A DNA stretch of 64,000 nt from Prevotella sp. UBA2725 (GTDB taxonomy: Bacteria; Bacteroidota; Bacteroidia; Bacteroidales; Bacteroidaceae), in contig DEKJ01000021.1 of assembly GCA_002353825.1 (NCBI GenBank), positions 103,501 through 167,500 on the forward strand. The letters are read 5' to 3'. Positions 54,519 through 62,523 of the stretch are shown here, piece after piece. Numbering within the stretch: the first letter of the stretch is position 1; every line of letters begins with the position of its first letter. A program made the position numbers and the translations under genes. The notes below the pieces were generated by a model. The model saw only the letters and a program-made list of their open reading frames with translations. It did not search any database and was not told the origin of the DNA.

Positions 54519-56270
54519 TTATCGCGATGTTATGTCCTCTACGATCTGCTCATCCTCCAAGTGGTTTTCCTTGAGGAGGGCATTCACATCATACCGGTCA
54601 TAGAGTTGCTTCTTCACGCCGAAGTTGAGCACACGCATCGAGCTCGGACCATAGTAGCGACTGATGCGCTCACCGAAACCACCGTCTAAGCTACCATCCT
54701 CAAGGGTGACGACGAGGCGATGACTTTTCTTCAGGTCGTCAAGCAGATCCTTGTCGATGCCGCTAATCCAGCGTGGATTGATGAGTGTAGCTTCGATGCC
54801 TTCCTTGGCAAGCAACTGGCAGACGCGCTCTCCTTTTTGGAAGAAGTTGCCAAGGGCGATGATTGCCACGCCGCTGCCACGTTGCGCCACCTTATAATGG
54901 TTGATGTCGCTGAAGTCTGTCTCTACGGGCTCTGTACTATGATATACAGGACCCTCCGGCACGCGGATAGCTACGGAATATTTCTCTTGACGGATAGCCC
55001 AGTCCTCCATGGCGATGAGCTCCTCGTAGGTTGTCGGAGCGAGGTAGTGAAGGTTCGGGATATGCGAGATCATTGGGATGTCAAAGAAGCAGATATGCGT
55101 GAAGTCGTTCATGCCGTAGATCGTTGAGCCCAGGATGTTGAACACGGCGGGGTTGCCGTTGACAGCAAGGTCCTGAGCTAACTGGTCGTAGGTGCGCTGA
55201 AAGAAAGTGGCATAGTCGCTGAACACCGGGTGTGCCCCACGCTTGGCCGCACCGGAAGCCAGTGCCACGGCCTCTTCCTCAGCGATGCCTGTGTCAATGA
55301 ACTGTTTGCCGGCGGCCTCACGGCGCTCCTTGCTGAAACCGAAAGAGCTTGGGGTGCCTGCCGTGATAAGCACGAGCTTCGGGTCTTTCTTCATCTTATC
55401 GAAGAGCCAGTCGCCAAGCATGCTGTCGATGCTCTCACCGTTATTGGGTTGTTTTAGACTGCCGTCAGCAATATTGAACGGCATGTGCCAGTGCCATGCC
55501 TCCTTGTTCTCTACAGCAGGTTTGTAGCCACACCCTTTCTCGGTGTGGATATGTACGACGACAGGATGGTCGATATCTTTTACTCCTCGGAAAGCATTGA
55601 TCAGTGTCTCGATGTCGTTACCCTGTTCTACATAACGGTAGTCGAAGCCCATGGCGCGGAAGAAGTTGCATTCCGCCTTACCCTGTGTCTCACGCAGCAG
55701 CTGGAGGTTGCGATAAAGACCGCCGTGGTTCTCTGCGATGCTCATCTCGTTGTCGTTGACGACGATGATGATGTTTGTCCCTATCTCTGCTGCCGTGTCG
55801 AAGCCTTCGAAAGCCTCGCCACCGGAGAGCGAGCCATCGCCGATGACCGCGATGACATTCTCCTTGCCACCTTGCAGGTCACGGCCTTTCTGCAAGCCCG
55901 TTGCCAAAGCGATGGATGTGGAGGTATGGCCAATCTCAAAGTTGTCATACTCAGCATTCTCGCGCGGAGAGGAATAGCCGGAGATAGCGTTCATGTCCTC
56001 TACGTGGAGGAAGCCGTCGGCACGGCCTGTGAGCATCTTGTGAGGATAGCTCTGATGGCTGACGTCGAAGACGATCTTGTCGTCGGGTGCGTTGAAGACA
56101 TAATGAAGCGCGATGGTCCCCTCAACGAAACCGAGGTTCGGGCCGACGTGACCGCCGTGATTGCTCACGCGGTTGAGGATGCCCTCGCGGATCTCGCCAG
56201 CGAGAGCTTGCAATTGTTCGATGTTGAGACCCTTGATGTCTTTGGGACTGTGAATATTCTCTAAATACAT
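54519..56270 (-). CDS. Dxs-family (1-deoxy-D-xylulose-5-phosphate synthase-like) TPP enzyme
   Basis: 583 residues, about 40 shorter than classical Dxs. TPP site GDGSLSGGEAFEGFDTA ... VVNDNEMSIAEN (GDG-N pattern), active-site His region GGHVGPNLGFVEGTIALHYVF, catalytic Glu region GIAEEEAVALASGAA, and C-terminal transketolase domains are all there. The Dxs phosphate-site block usually read as RYPRG is RVPEG here, and the N-terminal MRQ..GLSGFP segment is shortened to MNAISGYSSP. It is therefore a divergent paralogue; the reaction may or may not be DXP synthesis. No isoprenoid genes are nearby. Confidence 0.8.
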   Translation of the reverse strand: MYLENIHSPKDIKGLNIEQLQALAGEIREGILNRVSNHGGHVGPNLGFVEGTIALHYVFNAPDDKIVFDVSHQSYPHKMLTGRADGFLHVEDMNAISGYSSPRENAEYDNFEIGHTSTSIALATGLQKGRDLQGGKENVIAVIGDGSLSGGEAFEGFDTAAEIGTNIIIVVNDNEMSIAENHGGLYRNLQLLRETQGKAECNFFRAMGFDYRYVEQGNDIETLINAFRGVKDIDHPVVVHIHTEKGCGYKPAVENKEAWHWHMPFNIADGSLKQPNNGESIDSMLGDWLFDKMKKDPKLVLITAGTPSSFGFSKERREAAGKQFIDTGIAEEEAVALASGAAKRGAHPVFSDYATFFQRTYDQLAQDLAVNGNPAVFNILGSTIYGMNDFTHICFFDIPMISHIPNLHYLAPTTYEELIAMEDWAIRQEKYSVAIRVPEGPVYHSTEPVETDFSDINHYKVAQRGSGVAIIALGNFFQKGERVCQLLAKEGIEATLINPRWISGIDKDLLDDLKKSHRLVVTLEDGSLDGGFGERISRYYGPSSMRVLNFGVKKQLYDRYDVNALLKENHLEDEQIVEDITSR

Positions 56271-56402
56271 ATCTTGATATGATTACTATTGCTGTGCTAT
56301 TTTAATTCAGGTTCTCCTGATTTCCGGATTGATTTGTGGAAACAACCTATCATAAGACAAATGGTGATAATGGCGGAACCGAAGGGTGGACTAGGACTGC
56401 CC

Positions 56403-56419
56403 GCACCTCTTCGAGGTGC
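56403..56419. repeat. Isolated CCTCTTCGAGG palindrome
   Basis: GCACCTCTTCGAGGTGC is a nearly perfect palindrome of the CCTCGAAGAGG family, in the 56271-56461 gap between two minus-strand genes. A GCCGGC-type patch follows. Nothing else is seen in this gap. Confidence 0.6.
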
Positions 56420-56461
56420 TGGCGGTACCTTGACTCAGCCGGCTACTCCTGCATTGTGATG

Positions 56462-57346
56462 CTACTTTAACTTCTTGTATTCTTCGTCGCTTACGGGCTC
56501 GAGCCACTCGTTGCTTGTGTTCTCACCCGTCACTTCGATGGCGAGATGGGAGAACCAACTGTCGGCAGCGGCGCCATGCCAGTGCTTTACCTCTGCGGGG
56601 ATGTTGACCACGTCGCCGGGGAGCAGTTTGCGTGCCGGTTTGCCCCATTCCTGGTACCAGCCCTCACCACCTACGCAGATGAGCATCTGGCCGCCACCTT
56701 TCGTGGCGTGGTGTACATGCCAGTTGTTGCGGCAGCCGGGCTCGAAGGTCACATTATGGATAGGTACCTGCTCCGTAGATACGGGGGCGATATAGCTCTG
56801 TCCGATGAAATATTTGGCATAAGCATCGTTCGTCTTGCCGATGGGGAACATCAGCGTCTGCTGATAAGCCTCCTTGCTCATCGGCGTGGCTTTCGTATCA
56901 CCGTTCCACACCTCTTTGGCGAGGTTGAAGGCGCCCCAGGCTTTCGGCCAGCCCACATAGAAAGCGATGTGGGTGAGCAACTCGGCAATCTCCGTCTTCG
57001 TCACGCCGTTCTGCTTGGCTGTAGCGAGATGGTATTTCAGCGAGTTGTCAGTGATGCCCATGCTCACGAGCGCTGTCATGGTGAGCATGCTGCGGTCGTG
57101 CAGGCTCAGCTTGTCGTTGCGGTTCCACACCTCTCCGAAGAGAACGTCATCATTCAGGTGGGCGAACTCGGGAGCAAAGTCACCGAGCGCGGTCCGGCCG
57201 GCCGTCTGTTTCACTTCAATCTTCTTCATATTCGATTTGTCTGTTAATGTCTGCGTATTGTTATTCTTTTGATTTGACTTGCTGTTGTTTTGAGCAAGTA
57301 GGAGCATAGGGAGGAAGCCCAGGAGCAGTAGGAAAACTTTTCTCAT
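56462..57346 (-). CDS. Exported carboxymuconolactone-decarboxylase/cupin fusion
   Basis: 294 residues. Signal peptide MRKVFLLLLGFLPMLLLAQ, an Asn-rich linker, then a CMD domain (about 50-155: FAPEFAHLNDDVLFGEVWNRNDKLSLHDRSMLTMTALVSMG, TEIAELLTHIAFYVGWPKAWGAFNLA) and a C-terminal cupin (about 195-275: FEPGCRNNWHVHHATKGGGQMLICVGGEGWYQEWG, LLPGDVVNIPAEVKHWHGA). The cupin His residues (HVH, HWH) are suitable for metal binding. The AhpD CxxC is absent from the CMD part. Function is unknown; similar cytoplasmic fusions exist, the export signal is less usual. A TAACTTTG box lies upstream at 57407-57400. Confidence 0.85.
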   Translation of the reverse strand: MRKVFLLLLGFLPMLLLAQNNSKSNQKNNNTQTLTDKSNMKKIEVKQTAGRTALGDFAPEFAHLNDDVLFGEVWNRNDKLSLHDRSMLTMTALVSMGITDNSLKYHLATAKQNGVTKTEIAELLTHIAFYVGWPKAWGAFNLAKEVWNGDTKATPMSKEAYQQTLMFPIGKTNDAYAKYFIGQSYIAPVSTEQVPIHNVTFEPGCRNNWHVHHATKGGGQMLICVGGEGWYQEWGKPARKLLPGDVVNIPAEVKHWHGAAADSWFSHLAIEVTGENTSNEWLEPVSDEEYKKLK

Positions 57347-57399
57347 ATGTCATTGTCTTTTGCAGTTGTTGTCTGTCTATATCCTTAATTATCTATGTG

Positions 57400-57407
57400 C
57401 AAAGTTA
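57400..57407 (-). promoter_or_regulatory. Possible -7 box of the CMD-cupin gene
   Basis: TAACTTTGC on the minus strand from 57407, 54 bp upstream of the start. No matching -33 TTTG was found. Confidence 0.4.
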
Positions 57408-57483
57408 GGAAACATTCTTGATACACGGCTTACCTTATTTGTATCTTCTTTGACCATTATTGCGGAAACGACAGATTTTCATC

Positions 57484-57566
57484 GCGTCACATATGCGACG
57501 GAAACGCGTCACATATGCGACGGAAACGCGTCACATATGTGGCGGAAACGCGTCACATATGCGGCG
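57484..57566. repeat. Tandem 22-bp repeats, 3.8 copies
   Basis: Copies at 57484-57505, 57506-57527 and 57528-57549 plus a partial copy 57550-57566; the unit begins GCGTCACATATGCGACGG. The core GTCACATATGCGAC is almost self-complementary around CATATG. There are no spacers, so this is not CRISPR. Same period as the unrelated repeat at 6986. Confidence 0.88.
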
Positions 57567-57687
57567 TGATGATAAGATCGTTGAGAGACACTGTATAGAC
57601 GTAAATATAAGCTATAATATTTGTTGGTTTCCGGTAAAAGTAATATCTTTGCTAAATAAATGGTTCTTCAGCTTTTTGGGTTGATAA

Positions 57688-57975
57688 GTGCCTCGGAGAG
57701 GCACACTCTTTCTAACCCCAGGCAAGGAGCGCAGCGACGTAGCCTGGGGTTGCGGAATAGGAGCTGATTCACTGATTTCCAGCCTCGGAGAGGCTGGCTG
57801 CGCCTTGGCGCGCTATGTTTCGTATGAGAAATCTATTAAAGACATAGCGCACTACGTGCAACCTGCCTCTCCGAGGCAGAAGATCAATTATCGCAACTCT
57901 TTTCTAACACACCCCAGGCTGCGTCGCTACGCTTCTTGCCTGGGGTTATGTAGAGTCAGCCTCTCCGAGGCTGTA
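57688..57975. repeat. Palindrome cluster with long inverted repeat
   Basis: GTGCCTCGGAGAGGCAC at 57688-57704; CAGCCTCGGAGAGGCTG near 57782-57798; an arm at about 57712-57751 (TAACCCCAGGCAAGGAGCG..) pairs with about 57909-57948 with a few mismatches; CAGCCTCTCCGAGGCTG near 57958-57974. Modules are the same as at 11.1 and 31.2 kb. The rest of the 57347-58086 gap shows no gene. Confidence 0.8.
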
Positions 57976-58086
57976 TCACGCTATCAATCCGAAAACCGGA
58001 AGAACCAAATAAATCTGTGTCTGACACAAAAATGTGAATCAGAAACGTTATATTAATGTAAATAATATTAAAGCGTCGCTTGTGCA

Positions 58087-58836
58087 ATGATACCACTGAC
58101 GATCGTTATTTTTGAGGATGATCCTTACTATTACAGGCTCCTCCGCCACATGCTCCAGACCATCGACCCCAGTTATGAGGTCGTAGGCCTGTTATCGTCG
58201 GTGGAGGAGGGACGTGCCTTTTTCTCCTATCATCAGGACATCGATCTTATCATTGCAGACGTTAAGTTGCGGGATGGGTTGGTCTTCGATGCGCTCAGTT
58301 ATGCGCCCGACGACATCCCAATCATTTTTATCACTTCCCATGAGGAGTATGCTTTTCAGGCTTTCGAGTACAACAGCTTATGCTATCTTCTCAAACCCGT
58401 GAAGGAACATCAGCTTGCTATGGCTATCCGGAAGTCGATGCGACTTCGGAAGCCTGCTTCCGATACTGAGTTCGGCTTAGGCAACCCTGCTACGGGTGAC
58501 AATCTCAGTTTCTGGGTGCGATCAGCCACCGGCGCCAAGCGTATTCCTGCCTCGATGGTACGCTATATCTCTTCGGAAGACAAAACAACCTATCTGCGTC
58601 TGATGGATGGCTCAACCTATCCTTTAGACAAGACTTTGGAGGAAGTGGCTTCGGGACTTCGCTCCGATGCTTTCATGCGTGTCAACCGCAAGTATATTCT
58701 TCCGCGAAATCAAGTCAAGGGTTTTGACAATCTGCCCAATGGCAGAATCCGCATTCTGCTCTATGGTGATGATTGCCCCGAGATCATTGTCAGCCGCACA
58801 CAACGTAGGGAAGTGTGCAAATGGCTCGGCAAATAA
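58087..58836 (+). CDS. LytTR-family response regulator
   Basis: 249 residues. Receiver domain (1 to about 120) with acidic pair FEDDP, acceptor D58 (IADVKL), TS motif FITSHEE and conserved Lys (LLKPVKE). The C-terminal LytTR DNA-binding domain (about 145-245) shows RIPASMVRYISSEDKTTYLRLMDGS, DKTLEEVASGL and FMRVNRKYILPRNQVKGF. The usual partner, a membrane sensor kinase of the LytS/YehU type, is not adjacent, so this is an orphan in the window. No Bacteroidetes promoter was recognised directly upstream. Confidence 0.92.
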   Translation: MIPLTIVIFEDDPYYYRLLRHMLQTIDPSYEVVGLLSSVEEGRAFFSYHQDIDLIIADVKLRDGLVFDALSYAPDDIPIIFITSHEEYAFQAFEYNSLCYLLKPVKEHQLAMAIRKSMRLRKPASDTEFGLGNPATGDNLSFWVRSATGAKRIPASMVRYISSEDKTTYLRLMDGSTYPLDKTLEEVASGLRSDAFMRVNRKYILPRNQVKGFDNLPNGRIRILLYGDDCPEIIVSRTQRREVCKWLGK

Positions 58837-58911
58837 CGACGGTTCATCCGTTGAAAACGACAGTTCGGTAATTTGTAAAGCCGTTTTTAGTCTTTTTCTT
58901 TGCTATCTGAC

Positions 58912-58919
58912 TATTTTTG
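58912..58919 (+). promoter_or_regulatory. Possible -7 box ahead of the acyl-CoA ligase operon
   Basis: TATTTTTGC begins at 58912, 147 bp before the start; no -33 partner was found. The following 58931-59030 stretch carries GC-rich ggtggcgg/ccgcccctacggtggg motifs related to the palindrome families elsewhere in the window. Confidence 0.35.
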
Positions 58920-59058
58920 CAATGTCAATTAAGGGGTGGCGGCCCTGTTGTCGCCCACCCTCGGATGGCAAATTCAACAATAGGACGGCCACAAGGACCG
59001 CCCCTACGGTGGGTGCAACCGCTTTGCAGATAGGAAAGATTAAGGTAAAAAAGATATA

Positions 59059-60714
59059 ATGAAAGAGAAAAAGACAGCTAATGCTCCAGAGTCTTTCAAG
59101 GAGATTTTTGAAGCTCATTACACATGGATTGAAGGATTTAACCGCAACGTGCGTCGTTATTACGACCGCCTTGCCATGATTGATCCGAAGACAAACCGTC
59201 AGTGGACCTACAAGGAGCTTGACAATGAGGTCAACCGCCTTGCTAACGCTCTGGTGAAGGACGGTTTCGGCAAGGGCGATGTCATCATGGTGATGACGCA
59301 GAACTGCCCTGAGTTTGCTTTCGCCTATGTTGCTCCGCAGAAGATCCGTGGCGTCATGTCGCCGGTAAGCTTCCGTCTGAGCCCGGGTGAGTTGGCGCAG
59401 AACCTTGAGGATTCTAAGCCGAAGGTTATCCTCTTCGATGAGAAGCGTAAGGAAACCGTGCTGCAGGCTGTGAAAATTGCTGGTCTGAAACCTCGCCGTC
59501 TCATCGTCAGCGACGGTGTGACCGATGGCGACGTTATCTCTTACCATGATTATGTGGAGGAAGCATCTAACCGCGAGCCCGAATGCGAGGGCACAAAGAA
59601 TATCTATGATGAGACCACGCGTCTCTATACATCTGGTACGACAGGTCGTCCTAAGGGTGTGCCATTGACATCTGTCAATGAGGTGCTCTCAGCCCATGAC
59701 ATCATGATCCACTTCCCGATGAGTTTCAAGGATGTGACGATGAACACCACACCGTGGTTCCATCGTGGCGGTGTCCACTGCGGTGGTCCTTGCCCGACGT
59801 TCTATGCCGGTGCCACGCTCGTGGTGATGGGTAAGTTTGATGCCGATACGACGCTGCGCTATGTCTCCCGTTATCATATCACCTTCGTTATCGGTGTGCC
59901 TACAGTGCTTGAGGAGCTGTCCGATGCTCAGGAGAAGAACGACTATGATCTGTCTTCACTGTCGGGTATCATCACCATGGGCTCTCCGCTTGAGCGTTCT
60001 GCTTGCCTGCGCTATCAGCGCTTGCTCACCCCGAACATCTATAACGGCTATGGCACGACCGAGACTCTGTGGAACACGTTCCTCCGTCCTTTCGATCTGC
60101 CTGAGTATGCCGGTACAGCTGGTGCTTCGATGGTCGACGACGACGTGCGTGTCGTGAAAGTTTATGAAGACCATAAAGCTGAGCCTGACGAGGTTGTGGC
60201 TATGGACAATCAGGAGACCGGTGAGGTTATCATCTCTTCGCCTGCTAAGTCACCGTATAAATATTTCAATAACGAAGAGGAGACACGTAACAAGTATTAT
60301 AAGGGCTTCATCTACACGGGCGATCTCGCTACATGGGATAAGCACCAGTATATCACGATCCTTGGCCGTAAGGATGACATGATCATCTCTTCGGGTGAGA
60401 ATATCTATCCGACGGAGATTGAGGAGGTGCTCAATAAGCATCCTATGGTGGCCGACAGCATCGTGACCTATGTGCCTGACAAGATTCGTGGTCAGGTCGT
60501 TACAGCTTATGTCGTGCGTAAGGACAAGAACCTCACACCGGAGGATCTCGATGCCTTCTGCAAAGAGTCGCCGGATATTGCCAACTTCAAGCGTCCGCGG
60601 TTCTATCGTTTCATTGAGCAGATTCCGCGTAACGCAACGGGTAAGAAACTCCACGTACGCATCAAGGAGATTGCCAAGGACGATCTTATCAACGGACTGC
60701 TGTACAGAGTATAA
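59059..60714 (+). CDS. AMP-forming acyl-CoA synthetase
   Basis: 551 residues of the ANL superfamily, activating a carboxylic acid with ATP and CoA. P-loop-like YTSGTTGRPKGVPLT, A5 motif NGYGTTET, A7 YTGDLATWDK, A8 hinge GRKDDMIISSGENIYPTEIEEVL and the catalytic lysine in NATGKKLHVR are intact. The substrate pocket cannot be read; the 2-oxoacid:ferredoxin oxidoreductase genes downstream suggest a branched-chain or aryl acid. No signal peptide. A GC-rich hairpin and small TPR gene follow. Confidence 0.92.
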   Translation: MKEKKTANAPESFKEIFEAHYTWIEGFNRNVRRYYDRLAMIDPKTNRQWTYKELDNEVNRLANALVKDGFGKGDVIMVMTQNCPEFAFAYVAPQKIRGVMSPVSFRLSPGELAQNLEDSKPKVILFDEKRKETVLQAVKIAGLKPRRLIVSDGVTDGDVISYHDYVEEASNREPECEGTKNIYDETTRLYTSGTTGRPKGVPLTSVNEVLSAHDIMIHFPMSFKDVTMNTTPWFHRGGVHCGGPCPTFYAGATLVVMGKFDADTTLRYVSRYHITFVIGVPTVLEELSDAQEKNDYDLSSLSGIITMGSPLERSACLRYQRLLTPNIYNGYGTTETLWNTFLRPFDLPEYAGTAGASMVDDDVRVVKVYEDHKAEPDEVVAMDNQETGEVIISSPAKSPYKYFNNEEETRNKYYKGFIYTGDLATWDKHQYITILGRKDDMIISSGENIYPTEIEEVLNKHPMVADSIVTYVPDKIRGQVVTAYVVRKDKNLTPEDLDAFCKESPDIANFKRPRFYRFIEQIPRNATGKKLHVRIKEIAKDDLINGLLYRV

Positions 60715-60720
60715 AACCTA

Positions 60721-60746
60721 CAGAAGGCCTATTCTTTGGCCTTCTG
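60721..60746 (+). terminator. Hairpin after the acyl-CoA ligase gene
   Basis: Arms 60721-60729 and 60738-60746 pair over 9 bp (CAGAAGGCC/GGCCTTCTG). No T run follows, so read-through into the downstream genes is likely. Confidence 0.55.
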
Positions 60747-60765
60747 ATTCAAATCCCTAATATTA

Positions 60766-60945
60766 ATGTCTGACAAGGAGTGGTACGAAAAAGGCAACTC
60801 CTACCGTAGCCAACAGGATTGGAAGCACGCTTTGGAATGTTATATCCAGGCGGAGCGTCTCAATCCTGGTGGACCGGCACGCTATGCCCGTCAAATGACA
60901 GAGAATATCGTCGCGTTCTACTGCAAGGATTACTATAATCCGTAA
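60766..60945 (+). CDS. 59-residue TPR-like protein
   Basis: MSDKEWYEKGNSYRSQQDWKHALECYIQAERLNPGGPA is a single tetratricopeptide motif (W/Y-x2-G-x-Y ... A-x-x-Y-x-x-A-x-x-L-x-P), followed by one helix ending FYCKDYYNP. Short TPR proteins ahead of ferredoxin and Vor-type genes are, as I recall, frequent in Bacteroidales; function unknown, perhaps an assembly factor. 51 bp after the ligase gene. Confidence 0.8.
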   Translation: MSDKEWYEKGNSYRSQQDWKHALECYIQAERLNPGGPARYARQMTENIVAFYCKDYYNP

Positions 60946-60969
60946 TAGAATGACGGCCCAACTCCTTGA

Positions 60970-61135
60970 CGGCCCCACCCCCGCCCCTCCCCCATCCAGG
61001 GGAGGGGAAGATATGCTTCAAGCGGTGATGCTGAAGTTTTCGTTTGAATTATTAGAGTTTTAGCTCTAGAGTTTCAAGGACTGTGCATAGTAATTAACCC
61101 CTCCCCTGGATGGGGGAGGGGCGGGGGTGGGGCCG
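60970..61135. repeat. Perfect 38-bp GC-rich inverted repeat
   Basis: Arm 60970-61007 (starts CGGCCCCACCCCCGCCCC) is the exact reverse complement of 61098-61135. The 90-bp centre is AT-rich. Each arm also holds a shorter CCCCATCC/GGATGGGG-like symmetry. It lies inside the ligase-Vor gene cluster between the TPR gene and the ferredoxin gene. Confidence 0.9.
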
Positions 61136-61159
61136 GCAGGGTCGTTTAATTTTATAAAT

Positions 61160-61435
61160 ATGAAAACCAAGATGTTAGGAGCCATCGTCATCAATGAGGA
61201 TCGCTGCAAAGGATGCTCGGAGTGTGTCGTGGCCTGCCCGGTGGGTGCCATAGAACTCACTGGACTTAAAATAAATGCAAGCGGATACCCTTACGCACAG
61301 CCAAGTGCTAAGGCTGACTGCTGCACAGGATGCACAGCGTGTGCTGTCGTCTGCCCTGACGGCTGTATCACGGTGTATCGTAAGAAAGTAACAGTTGATG
61401 AATCTGAGAATAAAGGAAAGGAGGCAAAAGCATGA
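61160..61435 (+). CDS. 2[4Fe-4S] ferredoxin-type subunit of 2-oxoacid oxidoreductase
   Basis: 91 residues from ATG 61160; an upstream in-frame GTG lies inside the inverted repeat and is rejected. Two cluster motifs, CKGCSECVVACP and CTGCTACAVVCP, each followed by PxG, bind two [4Fe-4S] clusters. It corresponds to the delta subunit of the Vor/Por-type complex and passes electrons from the TPP subunit to free ferredoxin. The stop overlaps the next start by 4 bp (ATGA). Confidence 0.93.
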   Translation: MKTKMLGAIVINEDRCKGCSECVVACPVGAIELTGLKINASGYPYAQPSAKADCCTGCTACAVVCPDGCITVYRKKVTVDESENKGKEAKA

Positions 61436-62523
61436 GTGAGCAGGAAGTGATGCTGATGAAAGGCAATGAGGCTTTGGCCCATGCTGCTATCCGCTGCGGT
61501 GCGGATGCTTTCTTCGGTTATCCTATCACGCCGCAGACAGAGGTCATCGAGACTCTTGAGGCGCTCAAGCCGTGGGAGACGACAGGTATGGCTGTCGTCC
61601 AGGCTGAGAGCGAGGTCGCTGCCATCAATATGCTCTATGGCGGTGGCGGTTCCGGTAAGCGCGTGTTCACCACGAGCTCCTCACCGGGTGTAGCACTTAT
61701 GCAGGAAGGCATCAGCTACATGGCAGGTGCAGAGATCCCCGGTGTCATCGTCAACGTGCAGCGTGGTGGCCCTGGTCTGGGTACCATCCAGCCTTCACAG
61801 GGTGACTATTTCCAGGCAACGCGCGGCGGTGGCAACGGCGATTATAATGTCATCGTCCTTGCGCCGGCCAGTGTACAGGAGATGGCCGACTTCATGGATC
61901 TCGCCTTCGAGTTGGCTTTCCGTTACCGCAATCCCGTCATGATCCTTTCCGATGGTGTCATCGGACAGATGATGGAGAAGGTCGTGCTGCCACCGAAGAA
62001 GCCCCGTCTCACGGATGAGGAGGTCATGAAGCGTTATCCCTGGGCTTCCTTCGGCAGGGTAGGAGGGCGCAAGCCTAACATCATCACTTCGCTGGAACTG
62101 AAGCCGGAGGTCATGGAGCAGCGCAATATCCAGATGCAGAAGAAATACCAGCAGTGCAAGGAGAAGGAAGTACGCTTTGAGACCCTCTTCATGGATGATG
62201 CTGACTATGCTGTCGTCGCTTTCGGCAGTGTGGCGCGTATCGCTGAGAAGGCTGTGGAGCTTGCCCGTGAGGAAGGTATGAAGGTAGGACTCTTCCGTCC
62301 TATAACCCTTTGGCCTTTCCCGGAGAAGCAGATTGCGGCCCTCGCTGATCATTGCAAGGGTATCCTTGTGGCAGAGATGAATGCCGGTCAAATGATTGAG
62401 GATGTACGCTTGGCTGTAAATGGCCGTATCCCCGTGCGCCACTATGGTCGTTTCGGTGGCATCGTTCCTGATCCAAGTGAGATAAAAGAAGAACTGATTA
62501 AATTGGCTAATCATGCAGAATGA
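61432..62523 (+). CDS. vorB: 2-oxoacid:ferredoxin oxidoreductase alpha subunit (VorB-like)
   Basis: 363 residues. EVMLMKGNEALAHAAIRCGADAFFGYPITPQTEVIE is the pyrimidine-binding start of alpha subunits; VQRGGPGLGTIQPSQGDYFQATRGG is typical of VorB / 3-methyl-2-oxobutanoate dehydrogenase. The core enzyme decarboxylates a 2-oxoacid to acyl-CoA. KorA (2-oxoglutarate) is the main alternative. Overlaps both neighbours (4 and 11 bp), showing translational coupling. Confidence 0.88.
   Translation: MSEQEVMLMKGNEALAHAAIRCGADAFFGYPITPQTEVIETLEALKPWETTGMAVVQAESEVAAINMLYGGGGSGKRVFTTSSSPGVALMQEGISYMAGAEIPGVIVNVQRGGPGLGTIQPSQGDYFQATRGGGNGDYNVIVLAPASVQEMADFMDLAFELAFRYRNPVMILSDGVIGQMMEKVVLPPKKPRLTDEEVMKRYPWASFGRVGGRKPNIITSLELKPEVMEQRNIQMQKKYQQCKEKEVRFETLFMDDADYAVVAFGSVARIAEKAVELAREEGMKVGLFRPITLWPFPEKQIAALADHCKGILVAEMNAGQMIEDVRLAVNGRIPVRHYGRFGGIVPDPSEIKEELIKLANHAE

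Noticed and set aside
57484..57566. Tandem repeats as a CRISPR array
   Set aside because: Units abut without unique spacers and no cas gene is present. The same applies to 6986-7073.
57460..57684. Frames through the 22-bp tandem repeats giving repeated RKRVTYAT-type peptides
   Set aside because: 22 is not a multiple of 3, so the repeats open all frames; no ribosome-binding site or family support.
58087..58836. LytTR regulator as part of the acyl-CoA ligase operon
   Set aside because: A 222-bp gap with repeat motifs and a possible separate promoter lies between them; no functional link is evident.
61127..61159. Upstream GTG start for the ferredoxin gene
   Set aside because: Lies inside the GC-rich inverted repeat; the ATG at 61160 gives the normal ferredoxin start.
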